From assembly GCA_046296295.1 (NCBI GenBank), contig JBKBLG010000013.1, positions 30,762 through 94,761 on the forward strand: a stretch of 64,000 bases of DNA. Direction: 5' to 3'. The translations under genes and the position numbers were made by a program. The notes under the pieces are model-generated. The model did no database searches and had not been told where the DNA came from. It saw nothing but the letters and a program-made list of their open reading frames with translations. How positions within the stretch are numbered: position 1 is the stretch's first letter; every line of letters starts with the position of its first letter. This DNA is from UBA10646 sp046296295 (GTDB lineage Bacteria; Bacteroidota; Bacteroidia; Chitinophagales; Chitinophagaceae). This document shows positions 8,163 through 16,735 of the stretch, piece by piece.

Positions 8163-10412
8163 ATGGCATCAAGTACCATATTCAGAAACTTTACCGTTCC
8201 GGTTGAAAAGAAATCATTGCTTCTTATTGGCAATGATATAGCCAACGGTAAATACAAAGCTGAGGTAGAAGAAATCAGGGCATTGCTGGAACAAGGCAAA
8301 GCGGAGGAAGCTGCCAATAAGAAAAAGCAATTATTGGCTTTCACTCCATCCGCAGTATTTACCGAGAAAAGGCAAATGCCTTTCCTGGAAATGTACAGCG
8401 GCTTTGTGCATCTCGATTTTGATAAGCTGACACCGGAGCAGTTAGATACAGCCTTCAAAGTCATTGCCGAAATTCCCTACACTTTCCTATGCTTCATCAG
8501 CCCCAGCGGCAACGGCCTCAAAGTATTCATTGAAGTGAATACAGGCATTGAGCACCACGACACAGCCTATTTGCAGGTGCAGCAGTTTTACGAGGAAGCT
8601 ACCGGCTTAAAGGCCGACCCAAGCTGCAAGGATATTACAAGGCTTTGCTTTATGAGCTATCACCCTGGTCTGTTTAAGAACATCCGTAACGAAAAGTTCA
8701 AAGTACAGTTACCCGAAATATTCACTCAGCCGGAAGTGCAACCCAAAGCACAGCCAGTATTCCCATCAGTTCAGGAAGCACCCGAAGAGGATCTGAACAT
8801 CGCTTTTATTTTCAATCAACAAATTCAATTCACCAATCAAAAAACCCAATACACAGATGGAAACAGGAACAATTATATTTATCGGCTTGCTTCTAATTGC
8901 AACAGAGCTGGTTTATCGCAGTCCGATGTTGAACTTTTATGTACACAGCATTTTGACCTACCTGAAAGAGAAATTCTCGAAGCGATAAAGAGTGCTTACA
9001 CCCACCACAAACCCGAGTTTGCAAAGTTTGCAAACACTGCAAAGCTGCAAACGACAGAGCAGCAACCACCACAGGAAGACTACCTGAAAGCCACGCCAAC
9101 CATTCCCGAAGAACTCTATTTGCAAATGCCTGAACTCTTACAGCATGGTGCAATGGCCTTTACGGATGAAAGGGAGAGAGATGTTTTCCTGACCGGTGCA
9201 TTGGCCATACTCAGCGGATGCTTGCCCGGTGTAAAAGGTGTGTATGCAGGCAATGAAGTATTCCCCAACGTATTTTCATTTGCCATTGCACCGGCTGCCA
9301 GTGGTAAAGGTGCTTTGAAGTTTGCTAAAATGCTGGCAGACGAATACCACAGCTTTGTACTGAAAGCAAGCCGTGAGGCAGAATTGCAATATAATCAGGA
9401 ATTGTCAGAACACAAGCAGCGTATCAGCAGCAAGAAAAAAGGCGACACATCCACCGAAGAACAGCCCACCAAACCCACTTTTAAAGTGGTGTACATTCCT
9501 GCCAATACCAGCTATGCAAAAATCTTATGGCACTTGGAGCAGAACGAAGGCACAGGTATTATTTGCGAAACAGAAGCCGATACCCTGGGCAATGTATTTA
9601 AGCAAGAGTGGGGTTCCTATTCCGATATGCTTCGCAAATCGTTCCATCACGAAAGGCTTTCCAGTTCCCGGAAAGGCAACAATGAATTTACAGAGGTGAA
9701 TGCACCGAGCTTGTCTATTGCTTTATCCGGTACACCCAATCAGGTTACAGGCTTAATATCTTCTTCCGAAGATGGTTTGTTCAGTCGTTTCCTGTTCTAT
9801 GCATTCAAAGTAGAGCAGCGTTGGAAAGACGTTTCCCCCAATGCCAACAACATCAACCTTACAGAGCATTTCAAAGTCCTTTCTGGCAGGGTGTTTAATA
9901 TGGTCCAGTTCCTGCAACGGGAGGAAACCATTGTTGAGTTAACCACCGAACAATGGCAGCAATTGAACCAAAATTGTGAAGCATGGCTCAACGAAGTAAC
10001 CATGTTCACAGCCGAAGAAGCCGCCAGTATAGTAAAACGCCTGGGCTTGATCCTGTACCGCATGGCCATGATATTTACTTCCCTGCGGAAGTTCGAGAAC
10101 GGAGAAGCGGCTACCCGGATAGTGTGTACCGATGAAGATTTTAATACCGCCCTACGGTTGGCGGAAATCTACCTGCACCACAGCATCCTCATGTTCAATA
10201 ACCTGCCCAAGCAAAGCGAAGCCACCCAGTTTAAAACAGGCGACAGCAAACGCAAATTCTTTGAGGCGTTACCGTCAGAGTTTACACGCCAGCAAGCCGT
10301 TGAAATCGGCAAACAGTTCCAGCTTTCCCCACGTACAGTAGATGAAGTTCTGCATAACGCCACAGGTAAAACCTTGAATAAACTAAAGGCTGGTTCCTAT
10401 CAAAAGAGTTAG
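8163..10412 (+). CDS. VirE-N / DUF3987 replication-type protein
   Basis: A 749-residue two-domain protein. The N-terminal part (about 40-190) is a BT4734/VirE-N-like domain, with the signature YSGFVHLDFDKL...FLCFISPSGNGLKVFIEV and DPSCKDITRLCFMSYHP, which resembles primase-type folds. The C-terminal part (about 310-749) is a DUF3987 P-loop region with Walker A APAASGKGALKFAK near residue 380 and ETEADTLGNVFKQEWG, LSGTPNQV and EDGLFSRFLFY motifs. These proteins are standard in Bacteroidota mobile elements and are thought to act as primase-helicases for element replication. It is the largest backbone gene here. No mobilization genes follow; metal cargo does. Confidence 0.85.
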   Translation: MASSTIFRNFTVPVEKKSLLLIGNDIANGKYKAEVEEIRALLEQGKAEEAANKKKQLLAFTPSAVFTEKRQMPFLEMYSGFVHLDFDKLTPEQLDTAFKVIAEIPYTFLCFISPSGNGLKVFIEVNTGIEHHDTAYLQVQQFYEEATGLKADPSCKDITRLCFMSYHPGLFKNIRNEKFKVQLPEIFTQPEVQPKAQPVFPSVQEAPEEDLNIAFIFNQQIQFTNQKTQYTDGNRNNYIYRLASNCNRAGLSQSDVELLCTQHFDLPEREILEAIKSAYTHHKPEFAKFANTAKLQTTEQQPPQEDYLKATPTIPEELYLQMPELLQHGAMAFTDERERDVFLTGALAILSGCLPGVKGVYAGNEVFPNVFSFAIAPAASGKGALKFAKMLADEYHSFVLKASREAELQYNQELSEHKQRISSKKKGDTSTEEQPTKPTFKVVYIPANTSYAKILWHLEQNEGTGIICETEADTLGNVFKQEWGSYSDMLRKSFHHERLSSSRKGNNEFTEVNAPSLSIALSGTPNQVTGLISSSEDGLFSRFLFYAFKVEQRWKDVSPNANNINLTEHFKVLSGRVFNMVQFLQREETIVELTTEQWQQLNQNCEAWLNEVTMFTAEEAASIVKRLGLILYRMAMIFTSLRKFENGEAATRIVCTDEDFNTALRLAEIYLHHSILMFNNLPKQSEATQFKTGDSKRKFFEALPSEFTRQQAVEIGKQFQLSPRTVDEVLHNATGKTLNKLKAGSYQKS

Positions 10413-10433
10413 TTTGCGGTCTTTGCAGAGTTT

Positions 10434-10468
10434 GCAAGCCTGCCCGTCCGTTCAGGTGGGGTTTGCAG
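10434..10468. repeat. 35-bp direct repeat, left border of metal module
   Basis: This stretch, containing CCTGCCCGTCCGTTCAGG, matches 18889-18923 with a single mismatch. The two copies sit immediately outside the first and last genes of the metal-efflux cluster. It contains a partial palindrome (CCTG...CAGG). Confidence 0.75.
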
Positions 10469-10498
10469 CTTCCGGGTACAACCTTTCATTTTTTTGCC

Positions 10499-10506
10499 TA
10501 TTTTTG
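10499..10506 (+). promoter_or_regulatory. Candidate -7 box of metal-efflux operon
   Basis: TATTTTTG fits TAnnTTTG and lies six nt before the DUF6660 ATG at 10512, which would give a very short leader. No clear TTTG -33 element is seen, so support is weak. Confidence 0.3.
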
Positions 10507-10511
10507 CCGCA

Positions 10512-10829
10512 ATGAATTTTTTTGCCTTTATAATGAGCATTTACCTTTTGGTGCTGTCATGCCTTCCGTGCATTGATAGACAGGAGTGTAATATAAAGGC
10601 TGAACAAAAATTTTCTGTTACTTCACAGCATCAAAATCCACAAGATACAGACGAAGCGTGCACTCCTTTTTGCAGTTGTTCCCACTGTCATGCATCTGCC
10701 TTTTATCAGGTCATTACTCATTACAATGTAGGTAAACCAGTATTTCAATCCCTGAAATATCCTATTTATAATTCTTCCTTTTCTACAGAGGTTTCTTTTT
10801 CTATTTGGCAACCGCCTAAAATAGCCTAA
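10512..10829 (+). CDS. DUF6660-like small exported Cys-rich protein
   Basis: A 105-residue protein with a hydrophobic N-terminus (MNFFAFIMSIYLLVLSCLPC), which could be a lipoprotein-type or uncleaved signal. The mature part has a Cys/His cluster (CTPFCSCSHCHAS) that could bind soft metals. It resembles the DUF6660 proteins that accompany CzcA-type pumps in Bacteroidota; I assign this from memory of the N-terminal pattern. Start 10512 is chosen over 10494 because the family begins at this Met. It is first in the metal operon and a periplasmic metal-binding role is plausible. Confidence 0.7.
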   Translation: MNFFAFIMSIYLLVLSCLPCIDRQECNIKAEQKFSVTSQHQNPQDTDEACTPFCSCSHCHASAFYQVITHYNVGKPVFQSLKYPIYNSSFSTEVSFSIWQPPKIA

Positions 10830-10906
10830 TTACTCCTTTTATTGATTTGCTGCATTGCCGTTGAATAGGCGTGTGCTGCATTTTTAATTTATCCTTTTCA
10901 CATTCC

Positions 10907-11056
10907 ATGATGGCAAAAGGTAAAAAGTCCAAAAAGGCTAACCACCCATTGGCAATAAGAGTAATTAAGTTCATTGTTATAGCCCTGTGTTGTGTCATTC
11001 TTTTAGCAGCCATTGCGGAGAGAATTGTTCATTATTACAGGTATATAACCAAATAG
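10907..11056 (+). CDS. Small single-span membrane protein
   Basis: A 49-residue frame starting at tandem Met codons (MMAKGKKSKKANHPLAIRVIKF) with a Lys-rich head and one hydrophobic helix (FIVIALCCVILLAAIAERIV). It ends 9 nt before the czcA start and follows DUF6660. The positive-inside charge pattern and operon position favour a real gene, but it is short and I know no family for it. Confidence 0.5.
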   Translation: MMAKGKKSKKANHPLAIRVIKFIVIALCCVILLAAIAERIVHYYRYITK

Positions 11057-11065
11057 AAAAAATCA

Positions 11066-14000
11066 ATGTTTCAAAAAATAATTCAGTTCTCCATAAAAAA
11101 CAAATTGGTAGTGGGTGCTTTTACATTGGCTCTCATTATTTGGGGCATTATATCCGCTATGCGGTTGCCCATTGATGCTGTACCCGACATCACCAACAAC
11201 CAGGTACAGGTAATTACACAAGCCCCAACATTGGGTGCTCAGGAAGTAGAACAGTTTATTACCACACCTATTGAGTTGGCAATGGCTAATATTCCTAATG
11301 TAATTGAAAAGCGGAGCATTAGCCGTAGTGGTATTTCGGTAATCACTATTGTGTTTAAAGACAATGCCGACATCTACTGGGCAAGACAGCAGATAAATGA
11401 AAGGCTTAAAGAAGCAGAAGCACAAATTCCGAAGGGATTGGGTGAACCCACGTTAGCACCTATCACTACTGGATTAGGCGAAATATACCACTACATCATT
11501 CATGCAAAAAAAGGATATGAAAACAAATACACCGCTACTGATTTGCGTACTATGCAGGATTGGATTGTCCGCAGGCAGTTAGCTGGTACAGAGGGTTTAG
11601 CAGAAGTGAGCGGCTGGGGTGGCTATGTAAAGCAGTATGAAATTGCTTTGGATAACGAAAAGCTCAATGCAATGAATATTACCATTCCTGAAATTTATAA
11701 AGCATTAGAGAGCAACAACGAAAACACAGGCGGCAGCTACATAGAGCAACGCAGCAATGCCTACTTCATTCGTGGTTTGGGATTGGTAAAATCGTTGAGT
11801 GATATTGAGAAAATTGTGGTGAAGAATGTAAACGGAATACCCGTTTTAATCCGTGATGTAGCAACAGTACAGTTTGGTACTGCCACCCGTTACGGAGCAG
11901 TTACAAGAAACGGTGAGGGCGAGGTAGTGGCAGGTATTACACTCATGCTCAAAGGCGAAAACTTTGCACAGGTAATTGCCAACGTAAAACAGCGAATGGT
12001 ACAAATACAAAAATCATTACCCGAAGGTGTAGTAATAGAACCATTTATTGATAGAACGGAATTAGTGAACAGGGCAATGGGTACGGTAGAAAAGAACCTG
12101 ATTGAAGGAGGCTTGATTGTCGTTTTTATTTTGGTATTGTTATTAGGTAATTTAAGAGCAGGACTTATAGTTGCTTCTGTAATTCCTTTAGCAATGCTTT
12201 TCGCCATCATCTTAATGAATTTATTTGGTGTAAGCGGCAACCTGATGAGTTTAGGAGCTATTGACTTCGGGCTTATTGTAGATGGTGCAGTAATCATAGT
12301 TGAAGCAATCGTTCATAGAATTTATATGAGCAAGCATCACCATGTCGGATTGAATGAACTTTCACAATCACAAATGGATGATGAAGTGTTTGAAGCAGCA
12401 TCAAAAATTAGAAGTAGTGCTGCATTTGGTGAAATTATCATTTTAATCGTTTACCTGCCACTGTTTGCATTAGTAGGTATCGAAGGTAAAATGTTTAAGC
12501 CAATGGCTCAAACAGTTGCTTTTGCAATTTTAGGTGCATTCATACTTTCACTAACGTATGTACCCATGATGAGTGCCTTATTTCTAAGTAAAAAAACTGC
12601 ACATAAAAAGAATATTTCCGATAGTATAATTGGCTTTTGTCAAAAACTTTATGAACCTATGCTGAGTTGGGCTTTACGTTGGAAAAAAACCGTTGTGTTT
12701 ACAATGGTAGTATTGTTTACGGGTAGTATAATCTTGTTCAACACCTTAGGAGGTGAGTTTATTCCTACACTGGAAGAAGGCGACCTCACTGTTGAAATAA
12801 GGATGGAACAAGGTACATCATTAACACAGGTGGTAGAAACATTCAGCAAGGCAGAAAAAATATTAAAAGATAAATTCCCCGAAATAAAACAGGCGGTAAC
12901 AAGAATAGGCAGTGCAGAAATACCTACCGACCCTATGCCCATCGAAAGAGGCGATATGATGCTTTCCATGAAGCCGAAAGAAGAATGGACATCGGCAAAT
13001 ACCCGTGAAGCCATGATGGAAAAAATGGAAGAGGCACTAAGTATTTTACCCGGTGTAAGTTTTGAAATTACACAACCCATGCAGATGCGGTTTAATGAAC
13101 TCATTACAGGCATCAAACAGGATGTGGCAATAAAAATTTATGGTTCAGATTTGGAAATCCTGAATGCACAGGCAAATAAAGTGGCAGAGCTTATCAAAAA
13201 TGTAAAAGGAGTAAGTGAGCCCTTCGTAGAAAAAGTAAGTGGATTGCCTCAAATACAGGTGGAATACAATCGTGATAAAATTGCACAATACGGTTTAACA
13301 ATCAGTGACGTAAACATGGTGCTGAAAACTGCTTTTGCAGGAAATGTGGCAGGCGTGGTGTTTGAAGGCGATAAACGCTTTGATATGGTGCTGCGGTTGC
13401 AAAAAGATTTACGGCAGGATTTCAGCAACATTGAAAACCTTTATGTGCCATTACCTTCTGGCAACAAAGTGCCAATTAATCAGGTAGCGGACATATCATT
13501 TAAAACAGCCCCGGCACAAATAAGTCATGAGGACGGGCAACGCAGAATTTTTGTAGGCTTCAATGTTCATGGCAGAGATGTTGAAAGTACGGTTGAAGAA
13601 ATACAACCGATATTAGATGCAAAACTAAAACTGCCAACAGGTTATTATTATACCTATGGTGGGCAGTTTCAAAACCTGAAAGAAGCAAAGGCAAGATTAG
13701 GTATTGCAGTTCCGATAGCGTTATTGCTCATTTTGGTATTGCTCTATATTACATTCAAAAGTGTAAAACAATCCTTCCTCATTTTTACAGCCGTACCATT
13801 ATCTGCCATTGGCGGCATCATTGCATTATGGATAAGAGGAATGCCATTCAGTATTTCGGCAGGTGTTGGTTTCATTGCTTTGTTTGGTGTAGCTGTATTA
13901 AACGGCATTGTTCTCATTGGTTATTTCAACCAGTTAAAAGACGAAGGTATTACCGACATATATGAAAGAGTAAGAAAAGGAACAGCAGTAAGATTAAGAC

Positions 14001-15463
14001 CGGTAATAATGACCGCTATGGTGGCTTCATTAGGATTTCTACCAATGGCACTTTCTACAGGAGCAGGTGGCGAAGTGCAAAAACCATTAGCAACCGTAGT
14101 TATAGGTGGCTTAATTACGGCTACCATATTAACCTTGCTGGTACTTCCTGCACTCTACATTTTATTCAACACAAAAATAAATTTCAAAATAAATAAAATG
14201 AGGAAAACAAAACTTAAAGGTAATTCAACAGTTGTCTTGCTGCTGTTTGCGTTCCTAAGTTTGTTTGCAGAAAATTCTTTTGCTCAAGGCAATCAAAAAA
14301 CATTGCAGGAGTGTATTGAAATAGCATTAAAGAATAATCTGCAAATGAAAGTTGCAGACTTAAATATCCTGCAATCGCAAACACTGCAAAAAACTGGCTT
14401 CAATCCTGATAAGACAAATTTGCAATTAACACAAGACCCTACCAGTGGAGGCAACATTGACAACAGTATTGGTATTACTCAAACGATTTCTTTCCCAACA
14501 GTATATGCCAATCAAAATAAATTATTGAAACAGGAAACTTTATTGGCTCAAAAATCAAAACTGTTATCGCAAAATGATATTATTAAAGAAGTAACTGAAG
14601 CCTATTACAATTTGCTATATGGTTTGCAAAAAGTAAAACTTTTGCAGCAACAGGATAGCCTTTACAGCAACTTCGTCACACGGGCCACCCTCCGATACAA
14701 TACAGGTGAAACCAACCTGTTAGAAAAAATGCAGGCGGAAAGTAGATACAAAGAAAACCAACTGCAATTGAAACAGGCAAATACTACTGTAAACAGTTAT
14801 CAAGTGGCATTACAAAAATGGCTGAATACAACTGAGCTGATAATGCCAAAAGAAATGGAGTTGTCAAAACTGCCGGATGTTTTTATGGCTGATACGATTG
14901 TGTTAAAGTCCAATCCGGTAATACAGTATTACAATCAAAAGCTGAATGTAAATACGGCTCAGGTTAAGGTTGAAAGAAGCAAACTGTTGCCGGATTTGTA
15001 TGCAGGCTATTACCATCAAATGGTTGTTAATGGTTTTGATCCTGCAAAAATCAATCGCAATTATTTCCCTGGCACAAGGATAGCAGGCTTTCAGGTCGGT
15101 ATTGGTGTTCCTTTATTCTTCGGTTCACAAAAGGCTAAAATTAAAGCGGCTCAAATCAATATTGCTGTAGTTGAAACAGAGAAACAGCAAACGCTGCTAT
15201 ACCTGCAAAGCAATTATGTTATTCAGTACAATGAATATCTGAAAGCTAAAGAGGGTCTTCAATACTACGAAACCACAGGTTTAAAACAGGCTGATGATAT
15301 TATCCGTATTTCAAACACGGCATATACCAAAGGTGAAATTGGCTACATGGAGTATATCCAAAATCTGCAAACCGCTATCAATACAAAACTGCAATATACC
15401 GATGCAGTAAACCAGTTCAATCAGTCCATTATATTGTTAAACTATTTAAAAGGGAACAAATAA
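11066..15463 (+). CDS. czcA: CzcA-type RND metal pump fused to outer-membrane factor
   Basis: A 1465-residue fusion. Residues 1-1040 are a heavy-metal efflux RND pump with an N-terminal helix, two periplasmic loops and 12 membrane helices. In TM4, DFGLIVDGAVIIVEA places Asp400, Asp406 and Glu413 as in the Zn/Co/Cd (HME1) class rather than the CusA class. After LYILFNTKINFKINK, residue 1045 begins MRKTKLKGNSTVVLLLFAF...NSFAQ, which looks like a signal peptide, then a TolC/CzcC-like channel (LQECIEIALKNNLQMKVADL). Such fusions are common in Bacteroidota. With CzcB it should span the envelope and expel divalent cations from the periplasm. Confidence 0.93.
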   Translation: MFQKIIQFSIKNKLVVGAFTLALIIWGIISAMRLPIDAVPDITNNQVQVITQAPTLGAQEVEQFITTPIELAMANIPNVIEKRSISRSGISVITIVFKDNADIYWARQQINERLKEAEAQIPKGLGEPTLAPITTGLGEIYHYIIHAKKGYENKYTATDLRTMQDWIVRRQLAGTEGLAEVSGWGGYVKQYEIALDNEKLNAMNITIPEIYKALESNNENTGGSYIEQRSNAYFIRGLGLVKSLSDIEKIVVKNVNGIPVLIRDVATVQFGTATRYGAVTRNGEGEVVAGITLMLKGENFAQVIANVKQRMVQIQKSLPEGVVIEPFIDRTELVNRAMGTVEKNLIEGGLIVVFILVLLLGNLRAGLIVASVIPLAMLFAIILMNLFGVSGNLMSLGAIDFGLIVDGAVIIVEAIVHRIYMSKHHHVGLNELSQSQMDDEVFEAASKIRSSAAFGEIIILIVYLPLFALVGIEGKMFKPMAQTVAFAILGAFILSLTYVPMMSALFLSKKTAHKKNISDSIIGFCQKLYEPMLSWALRWKKTVVFTMVVLFTGSIILFNTLGGEFIPTLEEGDLTVEIRMEQGTSLTQVVETFSKAEKILKDKFPEIKQAVTRIGSAEIPTDPMPIERGDMMLSMKPKEEWTSANTREAMMEKMEEALSILPGVSFEITQPMQMRFNELITGIKQDVAIKIYGSDLEILNAQANKVAELIKNVKGVSEPFVEKVSGLPQIQVEYNRDKIAQYGLTISDVNMVLKTAFAGNVAGVVFEGDKRFDMVLRLQKDLRQDFSNIENLYVPLPSGNKVPINQVADISFKTAPAQISHEDGQRRIFVGFNVHGRDVESTVEEIQPILDAKLKLPTGYYYTYGGQFQNLKEAKARLGIAVPIALLLILVLLYITFKSVKQSFLIFTAVPLSAIGGIIALWIRGMPFSISAGVGFIALFGVAVLNGIVLIGYFNQLKDEGITDIYERVRKGTAVRLRPVIMTAMVASLGFLPMALSTGAGGEVQKPLATVVIGGLITATILTLLVLPALYILFNTKINFKINKMRKTKLKGNSTVVLLLFAFLSLFAENSFAQGNQKTLQECIEIALKNNLQMKVADLNILQSQTLQKTGFNPDKTNLQLTQDPTSGGNIDNSIGITQTISFPTVYANQNKLLKQETLLAQKSKLLSQNDIIKEVTEAYYNLLYGLQKVKLLQQQDSLYSNFVTRATLRYNTGETNLLEKMQAESRYKENQLQLKQANTTVNSYQVALQKWLNTTELIMPKEMELSKLPDVFMADTIVLKSNPVIQYYNQKLNVNTAQVKVERSKLLPDLYAGYYHQMVVNGFDPAKINRNYFPGTRIAGFQVGIGVPLFFGSQKAKIKAAQINIAVVETEKQQTLLYLQSNYVIQYNEYLKAKEGLQYYETTGLKQADDIIRISNTAYTKGEIGYMEYIQNLQTAINTKLQYTDAVNQFNQSIILLNYLKGNK

Positions 15464-15464
15464 A

Positions 15465-16712
15465 ATGAAGTCAATAAAAATAAAATCAATCATAGCATTT
15501 GCATTTTTTGCAGTTGCAATAAGTTTTACATCCTGCAAGCAGGGCGGAAAGGCAGAAACTAAAGAAGCAGATAAGCCAAAAGAAGAACACAGCGAAGCAA
15601 TTGAAATTTCAGAACAGCAAATGAAAGCCGTAGGTATTGAGTTAGGTACAATAGAAATGAAAAACCTGAACAGTGTGGTAAAGTCAAGCGGTCAATTGGA
15701 GGTTCCGCCACAAAACAAAGCCGATGTAAATTCATTGGTATCCGGCATTATTAAAAAAGTGCTGGTGTTGGAAGGCAACTATGTTCGCCAGGGGCAAACA
15801 GTGGCAATTTTAGAAAACACAGATATTGTAAAGTTGCAGCAAGACTACCTTATGCTAAAAAAGGAATTTGTTTATACCGAGCAGGAGTACCAACGCCAAA
15901 AAGAACTCAATACTGAAAGTGCTGGTACAGGCAAAGTATTTCAACAGGCAGCATCTAAGTATGAAACAGATAAAGCAAGACTGCAAGGAATGGAAACCCA
16001 ATTACAGCAATTGAACATCAGCCCTGCATCCGTAGCCAATGGTAAATTTGTAAGCCAAATTCCAATAAATGCACCCATTAGTGGTGTCATAGGGCATATA
16101 CGAATAAAAACAGGCAGCTATATTGATATGCAAACTTCACTAATGGATATTGTAGATAACTCCCAGGTGCATTGCGATTTGCAGGTGTATGAAAAAGATT
16201 TATTCAAAGTGAAAAACGGACAGAAAGTAGAGTTTATTCTCACCAACCAAAACAATAAGCAAATCACAGGTACAATTTTTGGCATCAATCAGTCTTTTGA
16301 AAATGAAAACAAATCTGTAATTGTTCATGCAAAAATTAATATTACAGGTAGCATCCGGTTATTGCCTGGAATGTATGTATCTGCATTAATTAATGTAGGT
16401 AATCAAACGGTGCAGGCAGTTCCTGTTGATGCAGTGGTAAGTGCAGAAGGCAAGCAATATATTTTTATGGTAATTGCAGAAGAAGAAAAGACAGAAGAAA
16501 AAGGGCCTAAAGAAAAGAGTGAAAAAGCTATCGGTGCCAATCCTGAAAAAAGTATCCGGTTTAAAAAGGTTGAAGTAATTACAGGCGTAACAGAATTAGG
16601 CTATGTAGAAATAACACCGCTTGAAGAAATGCCGAAAAATGCAAAAATTGTTACCAAAGGTACTTTTTATGTGTTATCAAAAGCAGCAGGTGGTGAAGAG
16701 GAAGAGCATTAA
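15465..16712 (+). CDS. czcB: CzcB-type periplasmic adaptor of RND efflux pump
   Basis: A 415-residue membrane-fusion protein starting 1 nt after the czcA stop. The N-terminal ISFTSCKQGG is a lipobox-like signal. The adaptor layout follows: a barrel-sandwich hybrid (LVSGIIKKVLVLEGNYVRQGQTVAILE), an alpha-helical hairpin (about 120-185), the second half of the lipoyl-like domain (INAPISGVIGHIRIKTGSYID), and a beta-barrel with LPGMYVSALINVG. An insert rich in Glu and Lys (EEEKTEEKGPKEKSEKA) sits near residue 340, and the acidic tail ends GGEEEEH. It links the CzcA trimer to the fused channel. Confidence 0.92.
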   Translation: MKSIKIKSIIAFAFFAVAISFTSCKQGGKAETKEADKPKEEHSEAIEISEQQMKAVGIELGTIEMKNLNSVVKSSGQLEVPPQNKADVNSLVSGIIKKVLVLEGNYVRQGQTVAILENTDIVKLQQDYLMLKKEFVYTEQEYQRQKELNTESAGTGKVFQQAASKYETDKARLQGMETQLQQLNISPASVANGKFVSQIPINAPISGVIGHIRIKTGSYIDMQTSLMDIVDNSQVHCDLQVYEKDLFKVKNGQKVEFILTNQNNKQITGTIFGINQSFENENKSVIVHAKINITGSIRLLPGMYVSALINVGNQTVQAVPVDAVVSAEGKQYIFMVIAEEEKTEEKGPKEKSEKAIGANPEKSIRFKKVEVITGVTELGYVEITPLEEMPKNAKIVTKGTFYVLSKAAGGEEEEH

Positions 16713-16735
16713 TTACTAAAATAAATTTTCAGAAA

